Shown piece after piece: positions 17,581 through 26,604 of a stretch of DNA of 64,000 nucleotides. The notes under the pieces are model-generated. The model was not told where the DNA came from, ran no database searches, and was given only the letters and a program-made list of their open reading frames with translations. Made by a program: the position numbers and the translations under genes. This DNA is from Clostridium sp. OM02-18AC (GTDB lineage: Bacteria > Bacillota > Clostridia > Lachnospirales > Lachnospiraceae), in NCBI RefSeq assembly GCF_003481825.1, contig NZ_QULW01000010.1, forward strand, positions 74,673-138,672. The letters are read 5' to 3'. How positions within the stretch are numbered: position 1 is the first letter of the stretch; each line of letters begins with the position of its first letter.

Positions 17581-18318
17581 TTATCTCTCGTCGGTATCCC
17601 AGTTGTGATATACGGCCTGTACATCATCATCGTCATCGAGAAGGTCTAACAGACGGTTCATGTACTTAATGTCGTTCTCGTCCGTCAGCTCAACCCAGGT
17701 CTGCGGGATCATGGTTACGTCTGCTTCCAGCATCGGAATGCCCTCTTTCTCAAGAGCCTCACGTACGGCACTGAAATCATCCGGATCGGTGATCACCTCA
17801 AAGCTGTCCTCCTCCTCGGAGAAATCCTCTGCACCTGCGTCTAATGCCATCATCATCAGTTCGTCTGCGTCGAGATCGCACTCTTCCTTATCGATGATGA
17901 TCTGACCTTTCTTGTCGAACATGAAAGATACGCTTCCCTGGGTACCAATGTTACCGTTGCCCTTGGTGAACGCACTTCTGACATTTGCAGCGGTACGGTT
18001 CTTATTATCCGTCAGTGTGTCAACGATCACTGCAACACCGCTCGGACCATAACCCTCGTAGGTCAGTACTTCATAGTTTACAGAGTTTGCATCACCTGCT
18101 GCTTTCTTGATACCACGGTCGATGGTATCGTTCGGCATGTTGTTTGCTTTTGCTTTTGCGATGACATCGCGAAGCTTGCTGTTGTTTGCCGGATCCGGGC
18201 CACCCTCTTTTACTGCTACGGCAAGCTCACGACCGATCACGGTAAAGATTTTTCCCTTTGCGGCATCATTTTTCTCTTTTTTGTGCTTGATATTGGCAAA
18301 TTTAGAATGTCCTGACAT
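17581..18318 (-). CDS. yebC: YebC/PmpR family protein (TACO1 family)
   Basis: A 245-residue cytosolic protein opening MSGHSKFANIKHKKEKNDAA, the family signature, followed by the acidic domain 2/3 region (DLDADELMMMALDAGAEDF). Members were long annotated as DNA-binding regulators. More recent work on the family points to a ribosome-associated factor that helps translate difficult (proline-rich) stretches. Length and motifs are normal. It is the last gene of the nnr-alr-ndoA-CBS direction, 105 nt after the CBS protein, so a separate promoter is possible. Confidence 0.92.
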   Translation of the reverse strand: MSGHSKFANIKHKKEKNDAAKGKIFTVIGRELAVAVKEGGPDPANNSKLRDVIAKAKANNMPNDTIDRGIKKAAGDANSVNYEVLTYEGYGPSGVAVIVDTLTDNKNRTAANVRSAFTKGNGNIGTQGSVSFMFDKKGQIIIDKEECDLDADELMMMALDAGAEDFSEEEDSFEVITDPDDFSAVREALEKEGIPMLEADVTMIPQTWVELTDENDIKYMNRLLDLLDDDDDVQAVYHNWDTDER

Positions 18319-18423
18319 AAAATCACAGCTCCTTATCCTTTTTCTCTTTTCGTCCTCATTCGCCGACGCGATAAGCAGGCACGCTCTCCGCGTCGCGTAA
18401 AAAACATCTTTTCTATTTTAACA

Positions 18424-19338
18424 CTAAACCGTCCCGCTTGCAAGAGCCTGTGGAATTTTTGTTACTCTTACGGAATGAATCGTCTTATTTTCTACCTTCA
18501 ATACGCAGAAACGGTATCCGAGGTACTGGATTTCCGGCTGTTCTTCCTCTCCCGGAATCCGGTCAAGGCGGGAAATGAGAAGCCCATTGATGGTATCATA
18601 ATTTTCCAGATCTTCCTCCGGAAACGTAATGCCAAGCTCGTCCTGGGCATCTTCCAGAGGCGTCATACCGCTCATGATCAGCGCATCGCCTTCTCCACGG
18701 ACAATATACTGCTCGTCCACGTCGTATTCATCCAGGATATTTCCTACAATTTCTTCCAGAATATCTTCCATAGTGACAATTCCGGCAGTCTGTCCATATT
18801 CGTCGATCACGATCTCCATATGGATCTTCTGGGACTGCATTTCCTGGAACAGGGAATTGATGTTGCGTGTTTCCGGAATAAAATGCGCCGGACGCAAAAC
18901 ACCCGGAACATTGGCAATTTCCATGCGCGATTCCTGCAGATTTTCTGCATGAACCAGTACGTCCCGCATATGTACGGTGCCGATGATATCGTCCAGATCT
19001 TTTCCGTATACCGGATATCTGGAATTGCTTGCTTCTTTCAAGACAAAACGCGCCGCTTCTTTTAAAGTCATAGAACCATCCAGCGCTACAATGTTCTTGC
19101 GGTGGGTCATGATATCGCCGGCTTCTTTCTCATCGAATTCGAAGATATTCGTGATCATCTCCGCTTCGCTGGATTCCAGCACGCCTTGCTCATGCCCCTC
19201 ATTCACCATGGTCATAATATCTTCTTCCGTTACATTTTCCTGCCTTGACCGGACATATTTCCAGATCACGTAACCTGCAGCCAGAAAAAGGATCATTACA
19301 CCTGCCAGTGAGAGCAGGCGCAAACAGACATCGTCCAT
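18424..19338 (-). CDS. membrane-anchored CBS-pair protein, CorC/TlyC-like, lacking the CNNM domain
   Basis: A 304-residue protein. It has one N-terminal membrane segment (about residues 8-27), two CBS domains (about 70-195, starting EAGDIMTHRKNIVAL) and a C-terminal CorC_HlyC domain (about 215-295). Relatives with a four-helix CNNM/DUF21 domain take part in Mg2+ or Co2+ transport. Here a single helix replaces it, so a regulatory or accessory role is more likely. The frame extends upstream to a GTG, but AAGGAGAT is spaced for the ATG at 19336-19338. It lies 90 nt downstream of ndoA. Confidence 0.84.
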   Translation of the reverse strand: MDDVCLRLLSLAGVMILFLAAGYVIWKYVRSRQENVTEEDIMTMVNEGHEQGVLESSEAEMITNIFEFDEKEAGDIMTHRKNIVALDGSMTLKEAARFVLKEASNSRYPVYGKDLDDIIGTVHMRDVLVHAENLQESRMEIANVPGVLRPAHFIPETRNINSLFQEMQSQKIHMEIVIDEYGQTAGIVTMEDILEEIVGNILDEYDVDEQYIVRGEGDALIMSGMTPLEDAQDELGITFPEEDLENYDTINGLLISRLDRIPGEEEQPEIQYLGYRFCVLKVENKTIHSVRVTKIPQALASGTV

Positions 19339-19428
19339 ACTGATTTTTATCTCCTTCTTTTCTCTTTTGTTTGTATACACTATATCGTTTCCAGTTTACT
19401 AAACTTCCCGTCTTTCGTCAATGGCGAA

Positions 19429-19776
19429 CTATGTAGGCAGATCCAGACTTACCATAAGCGCCTGATTTACCTGTTCCAATAATTCATCATCAATATGGCA
19501 GATCCGCTCCTTCAGACGCTGTTTGTCGATCGTCCGAAGCTGTTCTAATAAAATGACAGAATCTTTGACCATATCACTTTTTCGTGCAGACAATTCCACA
19601 TGCGTCGGCAGCTTTGCCTTGTTCATACGGGATGTAATGGCTGCACAGATCACGGTAGGGCTGTGCCGGTTTCCTACATTGTTCTGTATGATGAGAACCG
19701 GGCGCACGCCTCCCTGCTCTGAGCCTACCACCGGTCGCAGATCCGCATAATAAATATCCCCTCGTCTGATAATCAC
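19429..19776 (-). CDS. ndoA: MazF/NdoA-type mRNA endoribonuclease
   Basis: A 115-residue toxin-family RNase. It reads MIIRRGDIYYADLRPVVGSE from its start, followed by QGGVRPVLIIQNN, KLPTHVEL and LLEQLRTIDKQRL, closely matching Bacillus NdoA (EndoA), which cleaves mRNA at UACAU-type sites. The open frame starts six codons earlier, but a GGAG nine bases before the GTG at 19774-19776 and alignment with NdoA place the start there. In Bacillus the antitoxin ndoAI lies between alr and ndoA. Here only about 150 nt separate them and no antitoxin frame fits. Confidence 0.9.
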   Translation of the reverse strand: MIIRRGDIYYADLRPVVGSEQGGVRPVLIIQNNVGNRHSPTVICAAITSRMNKAKLPTHVELSARKSDMVKDSVILLEQLRTIDKQRLKERICHIDDELLEQVNQALMVSLDLPT

Positions 19777-19927
19777 AGTATCACTCTCCGTCACTGGTTT
19801 TCAAGGGTATTATTGCCTGATGTCAGGCAGTCTATACCTGCCTGTTTTTTTCCGTATCGCAGTGACGTTTTGTTTCTGTCCTCAATGACACAAACAGCAG
19901 CACAAGATATCTCTTCCTGTGATTATC

Positions 19928-21097
19928 TTATTCCTTAAAGCAGTCCATGGTTCCGACAACCTGCCCCCCGCGGTAATAAACACGCGGTACCCGCTTTCCA
20001 ATATCGCAGACCATCTCGTAATGGAAGCCGCCGCAAAGCTCAGCCAGCTTTTCCATGGTAATCTCTTCTTTGCCATCTTTTCCGATCAGGGTTACCGGCG
20101 TATCGACACAGACACCTGGTATATCCGTGACATCAATCATAAGCTGATCCATGCAGACACGGCCCAGAATTGACGCGCGTCTTCCGTTTACCAGAACATA
20201 GCCACGGTTGGATAAGCTTCTCGGGTAACCGTCTCCATACCCCACCGGAACAGTAGCCACATGCATGGTGCGTTCCGTTACATAGGTGCCGCCATAGCTG
20301 ATTTCTTCTCCCGGTCCAATCTCCTTTACATAGGTGACAAACGATTTCAGGCCGAGTGCCGGTCTTAGCGGCACTCGGTCTTTCTGCACTTCGTCAGACG
20401 GATACATTCCATAGATGGTGATACCGGCGCGAACATAGTTTAAGTTTGCCTGTGGCAAATCAATGATTCCTGCACTATTGGAACAGTGTTTCATGGGAAT
20501 TTCAATTCCGCGTTCCTTTAATAAATCTGTAAAATGCAGATAACGGTTTAACTGCGTCATGGCAGATGTTTTTTCTTCTTCGTCTGCCCTGGAAAAATGG
20601 GTAAACAGTCCTTCGATCTCAATACCTGGAAGATTGCCGATTTCTGCTGTCAGATCCGCGCCGGACTCATCTGCTTCCATACCAATCCGGCGCATTCCGG
20701 TGTCGAGTGCAAGATGAATCCGGGCTGTTTTCTCCATGCTGACGGCCAGATCCGACAAAGGCTTTGCCTGTTCCATGGTAAAAATAGTCGGCCGGATTTC
20801 ATTTTCTATCAGTTCCTGGTAGGCGGATGGATGTGTCACACCCAGGATCAGAATCATTTTTTTAATGCCATTGCGGCGAAGAAGCATGGCTTCCTCGATC
20901 GTTGCTACCGCATACCCATCCACATAGTCCTCAATCGCCTCCGCCACCGGGACAGATCCATGACCATACGCGTCTGTCTTAATGACTCCGATCATACCAG
21001 TGCTTTTGTCAATATTCCTGCGCATGGACTCCATGTTAAACCTGATTGCGTCCAAATCTACCGGTGCATAAACCCGTGTATACTGCCTGTGATTCAT
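19928..21097 (-). CDS. alr: alanine racemase
   Basis: A 389-residue PLP enzyme interconverting L- and D-alanine for peptidoglycan. The PLP lysine K40 lies in VIKTDAYGHG, the catalytic tyrosine Y268 in ISYGGTYVT, and the CMDQ block near residue 316 is present. Length is normal. It starts 26 nt after nnr and precedes ndoA, the same order (nnr-alr-ndoA) seen in other Firmicutes. Its start ATG lies behind a GAGGAAC-like Shine-Dalgarno. Confidence 0.95.
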   Translation of the reverse strand: MNHRQYTRVYAPVDLDAIRFNMESMRRNIDKSTGMIGVIKTDAYGHGSVPVAEAIEDYVDGYAVATIEEAMLLRRNGIKKMILILGVTHPSAYQELIENEIRPTIFTMEQAKPLSDLAVSMEKTARIHLALDTGMRRIGMEADESGADLTAEIGNLPGIEIEGLFTHFSRADEEEKTSAMTQLNRYLHFTDLLKERGIEIPMKHCSNSAGIIDLPQANLNYVRAGITIYGMYPSDEVQKDRVPLRPALGLKSFVTYVKEIGPGEEISYGGTYVTERTMHVATVPVGYGDGYPRSLSNRGYVLVNGRRASILGRVCMDQLMIDVTDIPGVCVDTPVTLIGKDGKEEITMEKLAELCGGFHYEMVCDIGKRVPRVYYRGGQVVGTMDCFKE

Positions 21098-21123
21098 AAT
21101 TTAATTTTGTTCCTCGTTTCTAT

Positions 21124-22638
21124 CTATTTTAAAATACTGTCTGCCAGATTCGTGGCAAGCACTCCGTTTTCTCCAAATTTGTCTGCCGCATACTCTCCCG
21201 CACGTCCATGAACATACACGCCAAACGCTGCTGCCTCAGCACATTCCATGCCGCGGGCCAAAAGACCTGCGATCACGCCGGTCAGGACATCGCCGGAACC
21301 GCCTTTTGCCATGGCACTGCAGCCGCTCTGGTTGATCCAGGTACCGCCATCCTTATCCGTGATCACAGTAACTGCATCTTTTAACACACAAACGGTGCCA
21401 TAACGGGCACTATAGGCCCTAGCCTCTTCCAGCGGTGCCTTTTTCAGATCAGCTGCCGGAACCGAGGTCAGCCGGCTCATTTCGCCCATATGCGGTGTAA
21501 TAATAATATTCTCTGTAAAATAACGTGTCAGATACGGATGGGATGCCACACAGTTTAACCCATCTGCATCCAGAACAATCGGCACATAAGCGTCGGACAG
21601 AACCGTTTCCAACAGATACTCTGTGTAAGCATCCTGCCCCAGTCCGGGTCCCGCTGCGATCACATCAGCCCAGGCACACTCCTTTTCCAGTATTGTTTGC
21701 ATGGTCTCTTCTTCATCCGGATCATAGCAGGATACGATTGCCTCCGGAAGCTGCGTCTGCAAGACTGTCCGGTTTTCCGGCACAGTAAGGATTTTCACCA
21801 GCCCCGCTCCCGTACGGTATGCGCCAAGCGCTGTAAAATAAGCAGCCCCGCTCATTCCACGGCTTCCCGCGATCACAAGGACTTTTCCAAAAGTCCCTTT
21901 GTTGCCGTCTTCCTGCCGTTTGGGAAGCTTGCTTAAATCCTCCGGCGTCAGGACCTTTGCATCCCATCCGCTCTTTAACAGGCTGATCTTTGAGAAGCCG
22001 ATATCAGCCACCTCAAGTTTTCCAACATATTTTTTTCCAGGATACAATAACAGTCCTGTTTTTGGATATCCAAACGTTACCGTCACGTCGGCAGCCAGTG
22101 CTGCTCCCATGATTTCTCCCGTACTTCCATGAATTCCAGATGGTGTATCGACCGCGATCACACCAGCATCACACCGCTCACGTATGCGTTCCAGTATTTC
22201 CAGTACTTTTCGGTATTCCCCGGTAATATCGCGGCCAAGACCAATTCCAAACAAGGCATCCAGAATGATGTCGCAATCTGCGTTTTCATATTCTTCTGCC
22301 GATAGTTCCGGCACATTTAAATTTTTTGCAATCCGCTTCTGATGTTTCATCTCTTCCGAATCGTACTGTGCATTTCCGGCAAAGAAAAGGCTGACTTCAT
22401 AGCCGCGTTCCTGCAAAATCCGCCCGGCTGCCACACCGTCTGCCCCATTGTTTCCTGTCCCGCATACCGCAAGAATATGGGCATTTTTTCCCCATCCCCG
22501 CTCGACTGCCATACGTTCTGCTGTCTTAGCAACTGCAAGCGCTGCGCGCTCCATCAAAACCATTGACGGAATCCCGATTTCCCTGATTGTATTCTGGTCG
22601 ACTGCTTTCATTTGCTGTGCAGTTACTGCATAATTCAT
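21124..22638 (-). CDS. nnr: bifunctional NAD(P)H-hydrate epimerase / ADP-dependent dehydratase
   Basis: A 504-residue two-domain repair enzyme for hydrated NADH and NADPH. The N-terminal YjeF_N epimerase domain (about 1-215) shows CGTGNNGADG and DALFGIGLGRD. The C-terminal ribokinase-like dehydratase domain (about 225-504) shows AGSRGMSGAAY, AGPGLGQD, VLDADGLN and the signature KGGSGDVLTGVIAG. The open frame extends further, but AAGGAGGCGGAAC places the start at the ATG 22636-22638 (MNYAVTAQQMK). It is the first gene of the nnr-alr-ndoA run. Confidence 0.94.
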   Translation of the reverse strand: MNYAVTAQQMKAVDQNTIREIGIPSMVLMERAALAVAKTAERMAVERGWGKNAHILAVCGTGNNGADGVAAGRILQERGYEVSLFFAGNAQYDSEEMKHQKRIAKNLNVPELSAEEYENADCDIILDALFGIGLGRDITGEYRKVLEILERIRERCDAGVIAVDTPSGIHGSTGEIMGAALAADVTVTFGYPKTGLLLYPGKKYVGKLEVADIGFSKISLLKSGWDAKVLTPEDLSKLPKRQEDGNKGTFGKVLVIAGSRGMSGAAYFTALGAYRTGAGLVKILTVPENRTVLQTQLPEAIVSCYDPDEEETMQTILEKECAWADVIAAGPGLGQDAYTEYLLETVLSDAYVPIVLDADGLNCVASHPYLTRYFTENIIITPHMGEMSRLTSVPAADLKKAPLEEARAYSARYGTVCVLKDAVTVITDKDGGTWINQSGCSAMAKGGSGDVLTGVIAGLLARGMECAEAAAFGVYVHGRAGEYAADKFGENGVLATNLADSILK

Positions 22639-22715
22639 GTTCCGCCTCCTTGAATAGGACATCGTTTGCTGCTGTTTGCGCATACGTGCCCGGCAACTCT
22701 CATTTTCCCATGTAG

Positions 22716-22757
22716 CAAAAAACGACAGGCAGGAGAATTCGCTTACCCCTGCCTGCC
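22716..22757 (-). terminator. terminator of rex
   Basis: CAGGCAGG (22726-22733) / CCTGCCTG (22748-22755), followed on the minus strand by TCGTTTTTTG. Confidence 0.78.
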
Positions 22758-22824
22758 GGCCCTTGCATTACTGTTCAAAAACCAGCCTGCGAACAATAAC
22801 GCGCTTCCCCTTCACATGGTTCTG

Positions 22825-23499
22825 TTATGATTCGCCCTGCGCCTTCTTTTGCTCTTCTTCTTTCTTTCGGTCCTGCATGCTGCATACCCGGTAGGACAAG
22901 CGCATCAGGCTTTCCGAAAGATGTACATTTTCAACAACGACATCATCCGGTACATTCAGGTCCACATGCGCAAAATTCCAGATTGCCTTGATTCCCGCAT
23001 TCACAAGCCTGTCCGCGATTTCCGGTGCTTTCGTCTTCGGGATGGTCAGTGCCGCCATCTGGACGTTATTGTCTTTGATGAACTGTTCCAGATCGTCGAC
23101 ACCACGGATCTCTATACCGCGTACCACAAGACCGATCAGTCTTGGATTGATATCAAACATTCCTTTGATAATGAAACCACGCTTTTCAAAGTTTGCATAA
23201 TTCGCAATCGCCTGTCCTAAATTTCCGGCACCGATGATGATCAGGTTATGCTGGCGGTCGATTCCAAGAATTTTACCGATTTCTGTATATAAGTATTTTA
23301 CATTATACCCGTAGCCCTGCTGGCCAAATCCTCCGAAATTATTTAAATCCTGACGAATCTGGGAAGCAGTCACTTTCATCCGGGTACTGAGTTCATTGGA
23401 TGAGATACGCTCTACACCTGATTCCAATAACTCTCCGAGGTAACGGTAATACCGCGGAAGCCTTGTAATGACTGCTTTGGATATCTCTCTGTTTTCCAT
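22825..23499 (-). CDS. rex: redox-sensing transcriptional repressor Rex
   Basis: A 224-residue repressor that reads the NADH/NAD+ ratio and controls fermentation genes. An N-terminal winged helix (ISKAVITRLPRYYRYL, SSNELSTRMKVTASQIRQDL) is followed by FGGFGQQGYGYNV and a Rossmann domain with GAGNLGQAI. The C-terminal part includes the domain-swapped helix region and a charged tail. GGAG lies nine bases before the ATG at 23497-23499, better spaced than the ATG three codons upstream. It is monocistronic, with its own promoter and terminator and a candidate self-operator. Confidence 0.95.
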   Translation of the reverse strand: MENREISKAVITRLPRYYRYLGELLESGVERISSNELSTRMKVTASQIRQDLNNFGGFGQQGYGYNVKYLYTEIGKILGIDRQHNLIIIGAGNLGQAIANYANFEKRGFIIKGMFDINPRLIGLVVRGIEIRGVDDLEQFIKDNNVQMAALTIPKTKAPEIADRLVNAGIKAIWNFAHVDLNVPDDVVVENVHLSESLMRLSYRVCSMQDRKKEEEQKKAQGES

Positions 23500-23534
23500 G
23501 CTGCACATCTCCTATACGTAAACTATTGTAGTCT

Positions 23535-23574
23535 ATTATAACCGTTTGCGAAATCTATGTCAATGTTCAAACAA
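23535..23574 (-). promoter_or_regulatory. rex promoter with candidate Rex operator
   Basis: Minus strand TTGACA (-35, 23558-23563), 17 nt, TATAAT (-10, 23535-23540). Overlapping the -35, TTGTTTGAACATTGACAT (23557-23574) matches the clostridial Rex box TTGTTAAN4TTAACAA at 10 of 14 defined bases, which suggests autoregulation. Confidence 0.65.
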
Positions 23575-23602
23575 TTCCTGAGCAAAAAATACACAGAAAG
23601 CC

Positions 23603-23631
23603 TTTACAAGTGCCAAAAACCTATATTATAC
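23603..23631 (+). promoter_or_regulatory. promoter of the ABC-F gene
   Basis: TTTACA (23603-23608), 17 nt, TTATAC (23626-23631). It diverges from the rex promoter. Confidence 0.45.
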
Positions 23632-23675
23632 TTGATAAGTCTTATAGTAGAAAACGTAACGAAATGGAGTTATCT

Positions 23676-25652
23676 ATGATTTTATCATGCAATCACATCA
23701 GCAAAGCATTTGGTACAGATGAAATCCTGTCCGAAGTTTCTTTCCATATAGAAGACCAGGAAAAAGCCGCGATTGTCGGAATCAACGGAGCCGGAAAGTC
23801 CACTCTGTTAAAGATCATCGTCGGCGAACTCGCTGCAGATTCCGGCGAAGTTGTCCTTGCAAAAGGCAAAACACTCGGATACCTGGCACAGCATCAGGAT
23901 CTGGACAGCAGCCGTACCATTTATGAAGAATTAAAAGAAGTCAAGCAGCCCATCATCGACATGGAGCTTGAGATCCGGGAACTGGAGATCCGCATGCAGC
24001 ATGCCTCAGGCGAAGAACTGGAGCAGATGCTTTCTACATACAGCCGTTTAAGCCATACATTCGAGCTGGAAAACGGATATGCCTGGAAAAGCGAACTGAC
24101 CGGAGTATTAAAAGGTCTCGGATTCACGGAAGACGAATTTGACAAAACAGTCTCAACCCTCTCCGGCGGTCAGAAGACCCGTGTATCCCTCGGCAAGCTT
24201 CTGCTCTCCCGCCCGGATATCATCCTCCTCGATGAGCCAACCAACCATCTGGACATGGAATCCATCGCCTGGCTGGAAACCTATCTCTTAAACTATAACG
24301 GTGCCGTGATCATCGTAGCACATGACCGGTACTTCTTAAACCGCGTTGTCACAAAAGTTGTGGAGTTGGAGCAGGGACATGCTTCTGTCTACCTTGGAAA
24401 TTACACTGCCTACAGCGAAAAGAAAGCCATGATCCGCTCTGCCCAGATGAAGGCCTGGTTAAACCAGCAGCAGGAAATCAAACACCAGGAGGAGGTCATC
24501 ACCAAATTAAAATCCTTCAACCGGGAAAAGTCTATCAAACGTGCAGAAAGCCGAGAGAAAATGCTCTCCAAGATCCAGGTTTTAGAAAAGCCTGCCGAGA
24601 TCCAGGATGAGATGCGGATCACCCTGGAGCCAAACATTGTCAGCGGAAACGATGTCCTCACCATCAAAGATCTGAGCAAATCCTTTGGTTCCACCCACCT
24701 GTTCTCCCATGTAGATATGGAAGTCAAACGCGGAGAACGGGTTGCCATCATCGGAAACAATGGCACCGGAAAAACTACCATATTAAAGATCATCAACGGT
24801 ATGCTCCCGGCCGACACCGGAACCATCACGCTGGGATCCAAAGTCCATATCGGTTACTACGATCAGGAGCATCACGTTCTCCATATGGAAAAAACAGTCT
24901 TCGAGGAAGTGCAGGATGCCTATCCGAACCTGACCAACACGCAGATCCGCAACATTCTTGCCGCGTTCCTTTTTACCGGGGACGATGTATTTAAGCGGAT
25001 CTCCGATTTAAGCGGTGGGGAGCGCGGACGTGTTTCCCTCGCCAAGCTTATGCTCTCGGAGGCCAACTTCCTGATCCTGGACGAGCCAACCAACCACCTG
25101 GATATTACCTCCAAGGAAATTCTGGAAAATGCATTGAAACATTATACCGGAACCGTGCTTTACGTTTCCCACGACCGTTATTTCATCAACCAGACTGCAA
25201 CCCGGATTCTGGAACTGACTGGTCAGACGTTCTTAAATTATATCGGTAACTACGATTACTATCTGGAAAAGAAGGATCTCATGAAAGAGCTCTACGTGGA
25301 TTCGGAACACACAGAACGCGACCGTGCGATTGGAACAGCTGCAGCAAACGGAAATTTAAAAGCCACAGGCGTTCCCGGTATGGCAAAATCCACAGCGGAA
25401 ACAGAGGTAAAGCTGGACTGGAAAGCCCAGAAAGAAGAACAGGCGCGCATCCGTAAACGCCAGAATGACTTAAAGAAGGTCGAAGACGAAATCCATCGTC
25501 TGGAAACCCGTGATGGTGAAATTGACGCTCTGCTCTCACAGGAAGAAATTTACACCGATGTAGCACACCTGGTAGAACTGAATAATGAAAAAGAGTCCCT
25601 CCAGAAAAAACTGGAAGAACTCTATGAGACATGGGAAGAGCTGGCAGAATGA
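23676..25652 (+). CDS. ABC-F family ATP-binding protein (Uup/YdiF-like)
   Basis: A 658-residue soluble protein with two ABC ATPase domains. It has Walker A GINGAGKST and GNNGTGKTT, signatures LSGGQ and LSGGE, and Walker B ILLDEPTNHLD and LILDEPTNHLD. The domains are joined by a charged linker (P-site tRNA interaction motif region), and the last 80 residues are a Lys/Glu-rich coiled coil. There are no membrane helices, so it is a translation-associated ABC-F protein and not a transporter. The C-terminal coiled coil points to the Uup/YdiF branch more than to antibiotic-resistance types. GGAG eight bases upstream fixes the ATG at 23676. Its 3' end overlaps the converging cell-wall protein by 31 nt. 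Confidence 0.9.
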   Translation: MILSCNHISKAFGTDEILSEVSFHIEDQEKAAIVGINGAGKSTLLKIIVGELAADSGEVVLAKGKTLGYLAQHQDLDSSRTIYEELKEVKQPIIDMELEIRELEIRMQHASGEELEQMLSTYSRLSHTFELENGYAWKSELTGVLKGLGFTEDEFDKTVSTLSGGQKTRVSLGKLLLSRPDIILLDEPTNHLDMESIAWLETYLLNYNGAVIIVAHDRYFLNRVVTKVVELEQGHASVYLGNYTAYSEKKAMIRSAQMKAWLNQQQEIKHQEEVITKLKSFNREKSIKRAESREKMLSKIQVLEKPAEIQDEMRITLEPNIVSGNDVLTIKDLSKSFGSTHLFSHVDMEVKRGERVAIIGNNGTGKTTILKIINGMLPADTGTITLGSKVHIGYYDQEHHVLHMEKTVFEEVQDAYPNLTNTQIRNILAAFLFTGDDVFKRISDLSGGERGRVSLAKLMLSEANFLILDEPTNHLDITSKEILENALKHYTGTVLYVSHDRYFINQTATRILELTGQTFLNYIGNYDYYLEKKDLMKELYVDSEHTERDRAIGTAAANGNLKATGVPGMAKSTAETEVKLDWKAQKEEQARIRKRQNDLKKVEDEIHRLETRDGEIDALLSQEEIYTDVAHLVELNNEKESLQKKLEELYETWEELAE

Positions 25653-26515
25653 TCTGCCGGCTCTTCTTTTTGATGCAGGATCATTTCCAGTTTTTCGCAA
25701 AGTTCTGGAAATTTCCGGCGCAGTTCTTCCGTTTTTTCTCCGCTTACATAGGCAGAAAACAATGTTCCAAAACAAAAGCCTGCATCTTCCGCATAGTAAT
25801 CCGGGATCTCCAAAATGCGTTCCAGCACCGGACTGACTTTCCAGTATTCCTGCATTACGGCGCTGTCTCCCCGGTAACATCCTGCTTTATAGGCGACGTA
25901 TTCCCCAAACGCCTGTAAGATGGAATCGGCATCACAAAACTTCACTTTTTTATAGCGACGGTCCGTACTGTAGCGGACATAATAGATCCCGGAAGAAGTA
26001 GATGGAGCCTCAAAGTAAGTTTTCTTCGTGTAAAAAAGGAACTGCCAGCCGTCCTTCACAAATTGCCGGATCCACCCTCTTGGCACCTCATAAAGATAAT
26101 CCGTGATCAGATCCTTGTCTTCGGAATCCGGTTTTCTGGTTCCGATCACCCGGATTTCCCCTTTCTTATCCTCCTGGCCGTCTTCTCCCAAAAACTTTAA
26201 ATCCACATACTGATTATGAGCCATATGTCCATTGCTGAAGAAAAAGTAACGGATCCCGTCAATGGTTCTGGTTCCTCCGGTCTGCATCCATCCATGCTCA
26301 TCGAACCAGTACCATTCCCCTTCATAGTACAGCCAGCCTGTATGCAGCTGCCCGTCCTGATCCCGGTAAGTCCAGTGATGATCCTTTCCGTAACTCCAGT
26401 TTTTCCCTCCGCTTCCGGGAGCATCCATCGCATAGGACGGAAAAACAAACAACAGCCAAAAGCAAAGCAGGAAAAACAAACCGGTACTTTTTATGCGCAT
26501 TCGATGCTGTTTCAT
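25622..26515 (-). CDS. secreted cell-wall-binding repeat protein of unknown function
   Basis: A 297-residue exported protein. A signal peptide (about 1-30, LLFVFPSYA) is followed by choline-binding-type repeats rich in Trp, Tyr and Gly (residues about 40-105: GWLYYEGEWYWFDEHGW, then GIRYFFFSNGHMA), as in wall-anchored proteins. Residues about 115-285 form a domain I do not recognise, rich in aromatic and charged residues. The start ATG 26513-26515 follows ACGAGGTGG; a longer frame upstream lacks support. The last codons (SASSSHVS) are read from the complement of the ABC-F 3' end, a 31-nt tail-to-tail overlap. Confidence 0.7.
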   Translation of the reverse strand: MKQHRMRIKSTGLFFLLCFWLLFVFPSYAMDAPGSGGKNWSYGKDHHWTYRDQDGQLHTGWLYYEGEWYWFDEHGWMQTGGTRTIDGIRYFFFSNGHMAHNQYVDLKFLGEDGQEDKKGEIRVIGTRKPDSEDKDLITDYLYEVPRGWIRQFVKDGWQFLFYTKKTYFEAPSTSSGIYYVRYSTDRRYKKVKFCDADSILQAFGEYVAYKAGCYRGDSAVMQEYWKVSPVLERILEIPDYYAEDAGFCFGTLFSAYVSGEKTEELRRKFPELCEKLEMILHQKEEPADHSASSSHVS

Positions 26516-26558
26516 AAATCCACCTCGTTTCCAAAGCAAAGCGATCTCTCCACATATA

Positions 26559-26592
26559 CAAAAAGAGGGGGCACTAAGAAGCGCCACCCTCG
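26559..26592 (-). terminator. terminator of rnpB
   Basis: GAGGG-TGGC / GTGCC-CCCTC hairpin on the minus strand followed by TTTTTTG, just after the RNase P RNA. Confidence 0.72.
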
Positions 26593-26604
26593 TAAGATCA
26601 GGTT

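Noticed and set aside
18319..18423. CGACGC/GCGTCG inverted repeat between the CBS gene and yebC as a terminator
   Set aside because: The T run lies before, not after, the stem on the transcribed strand.
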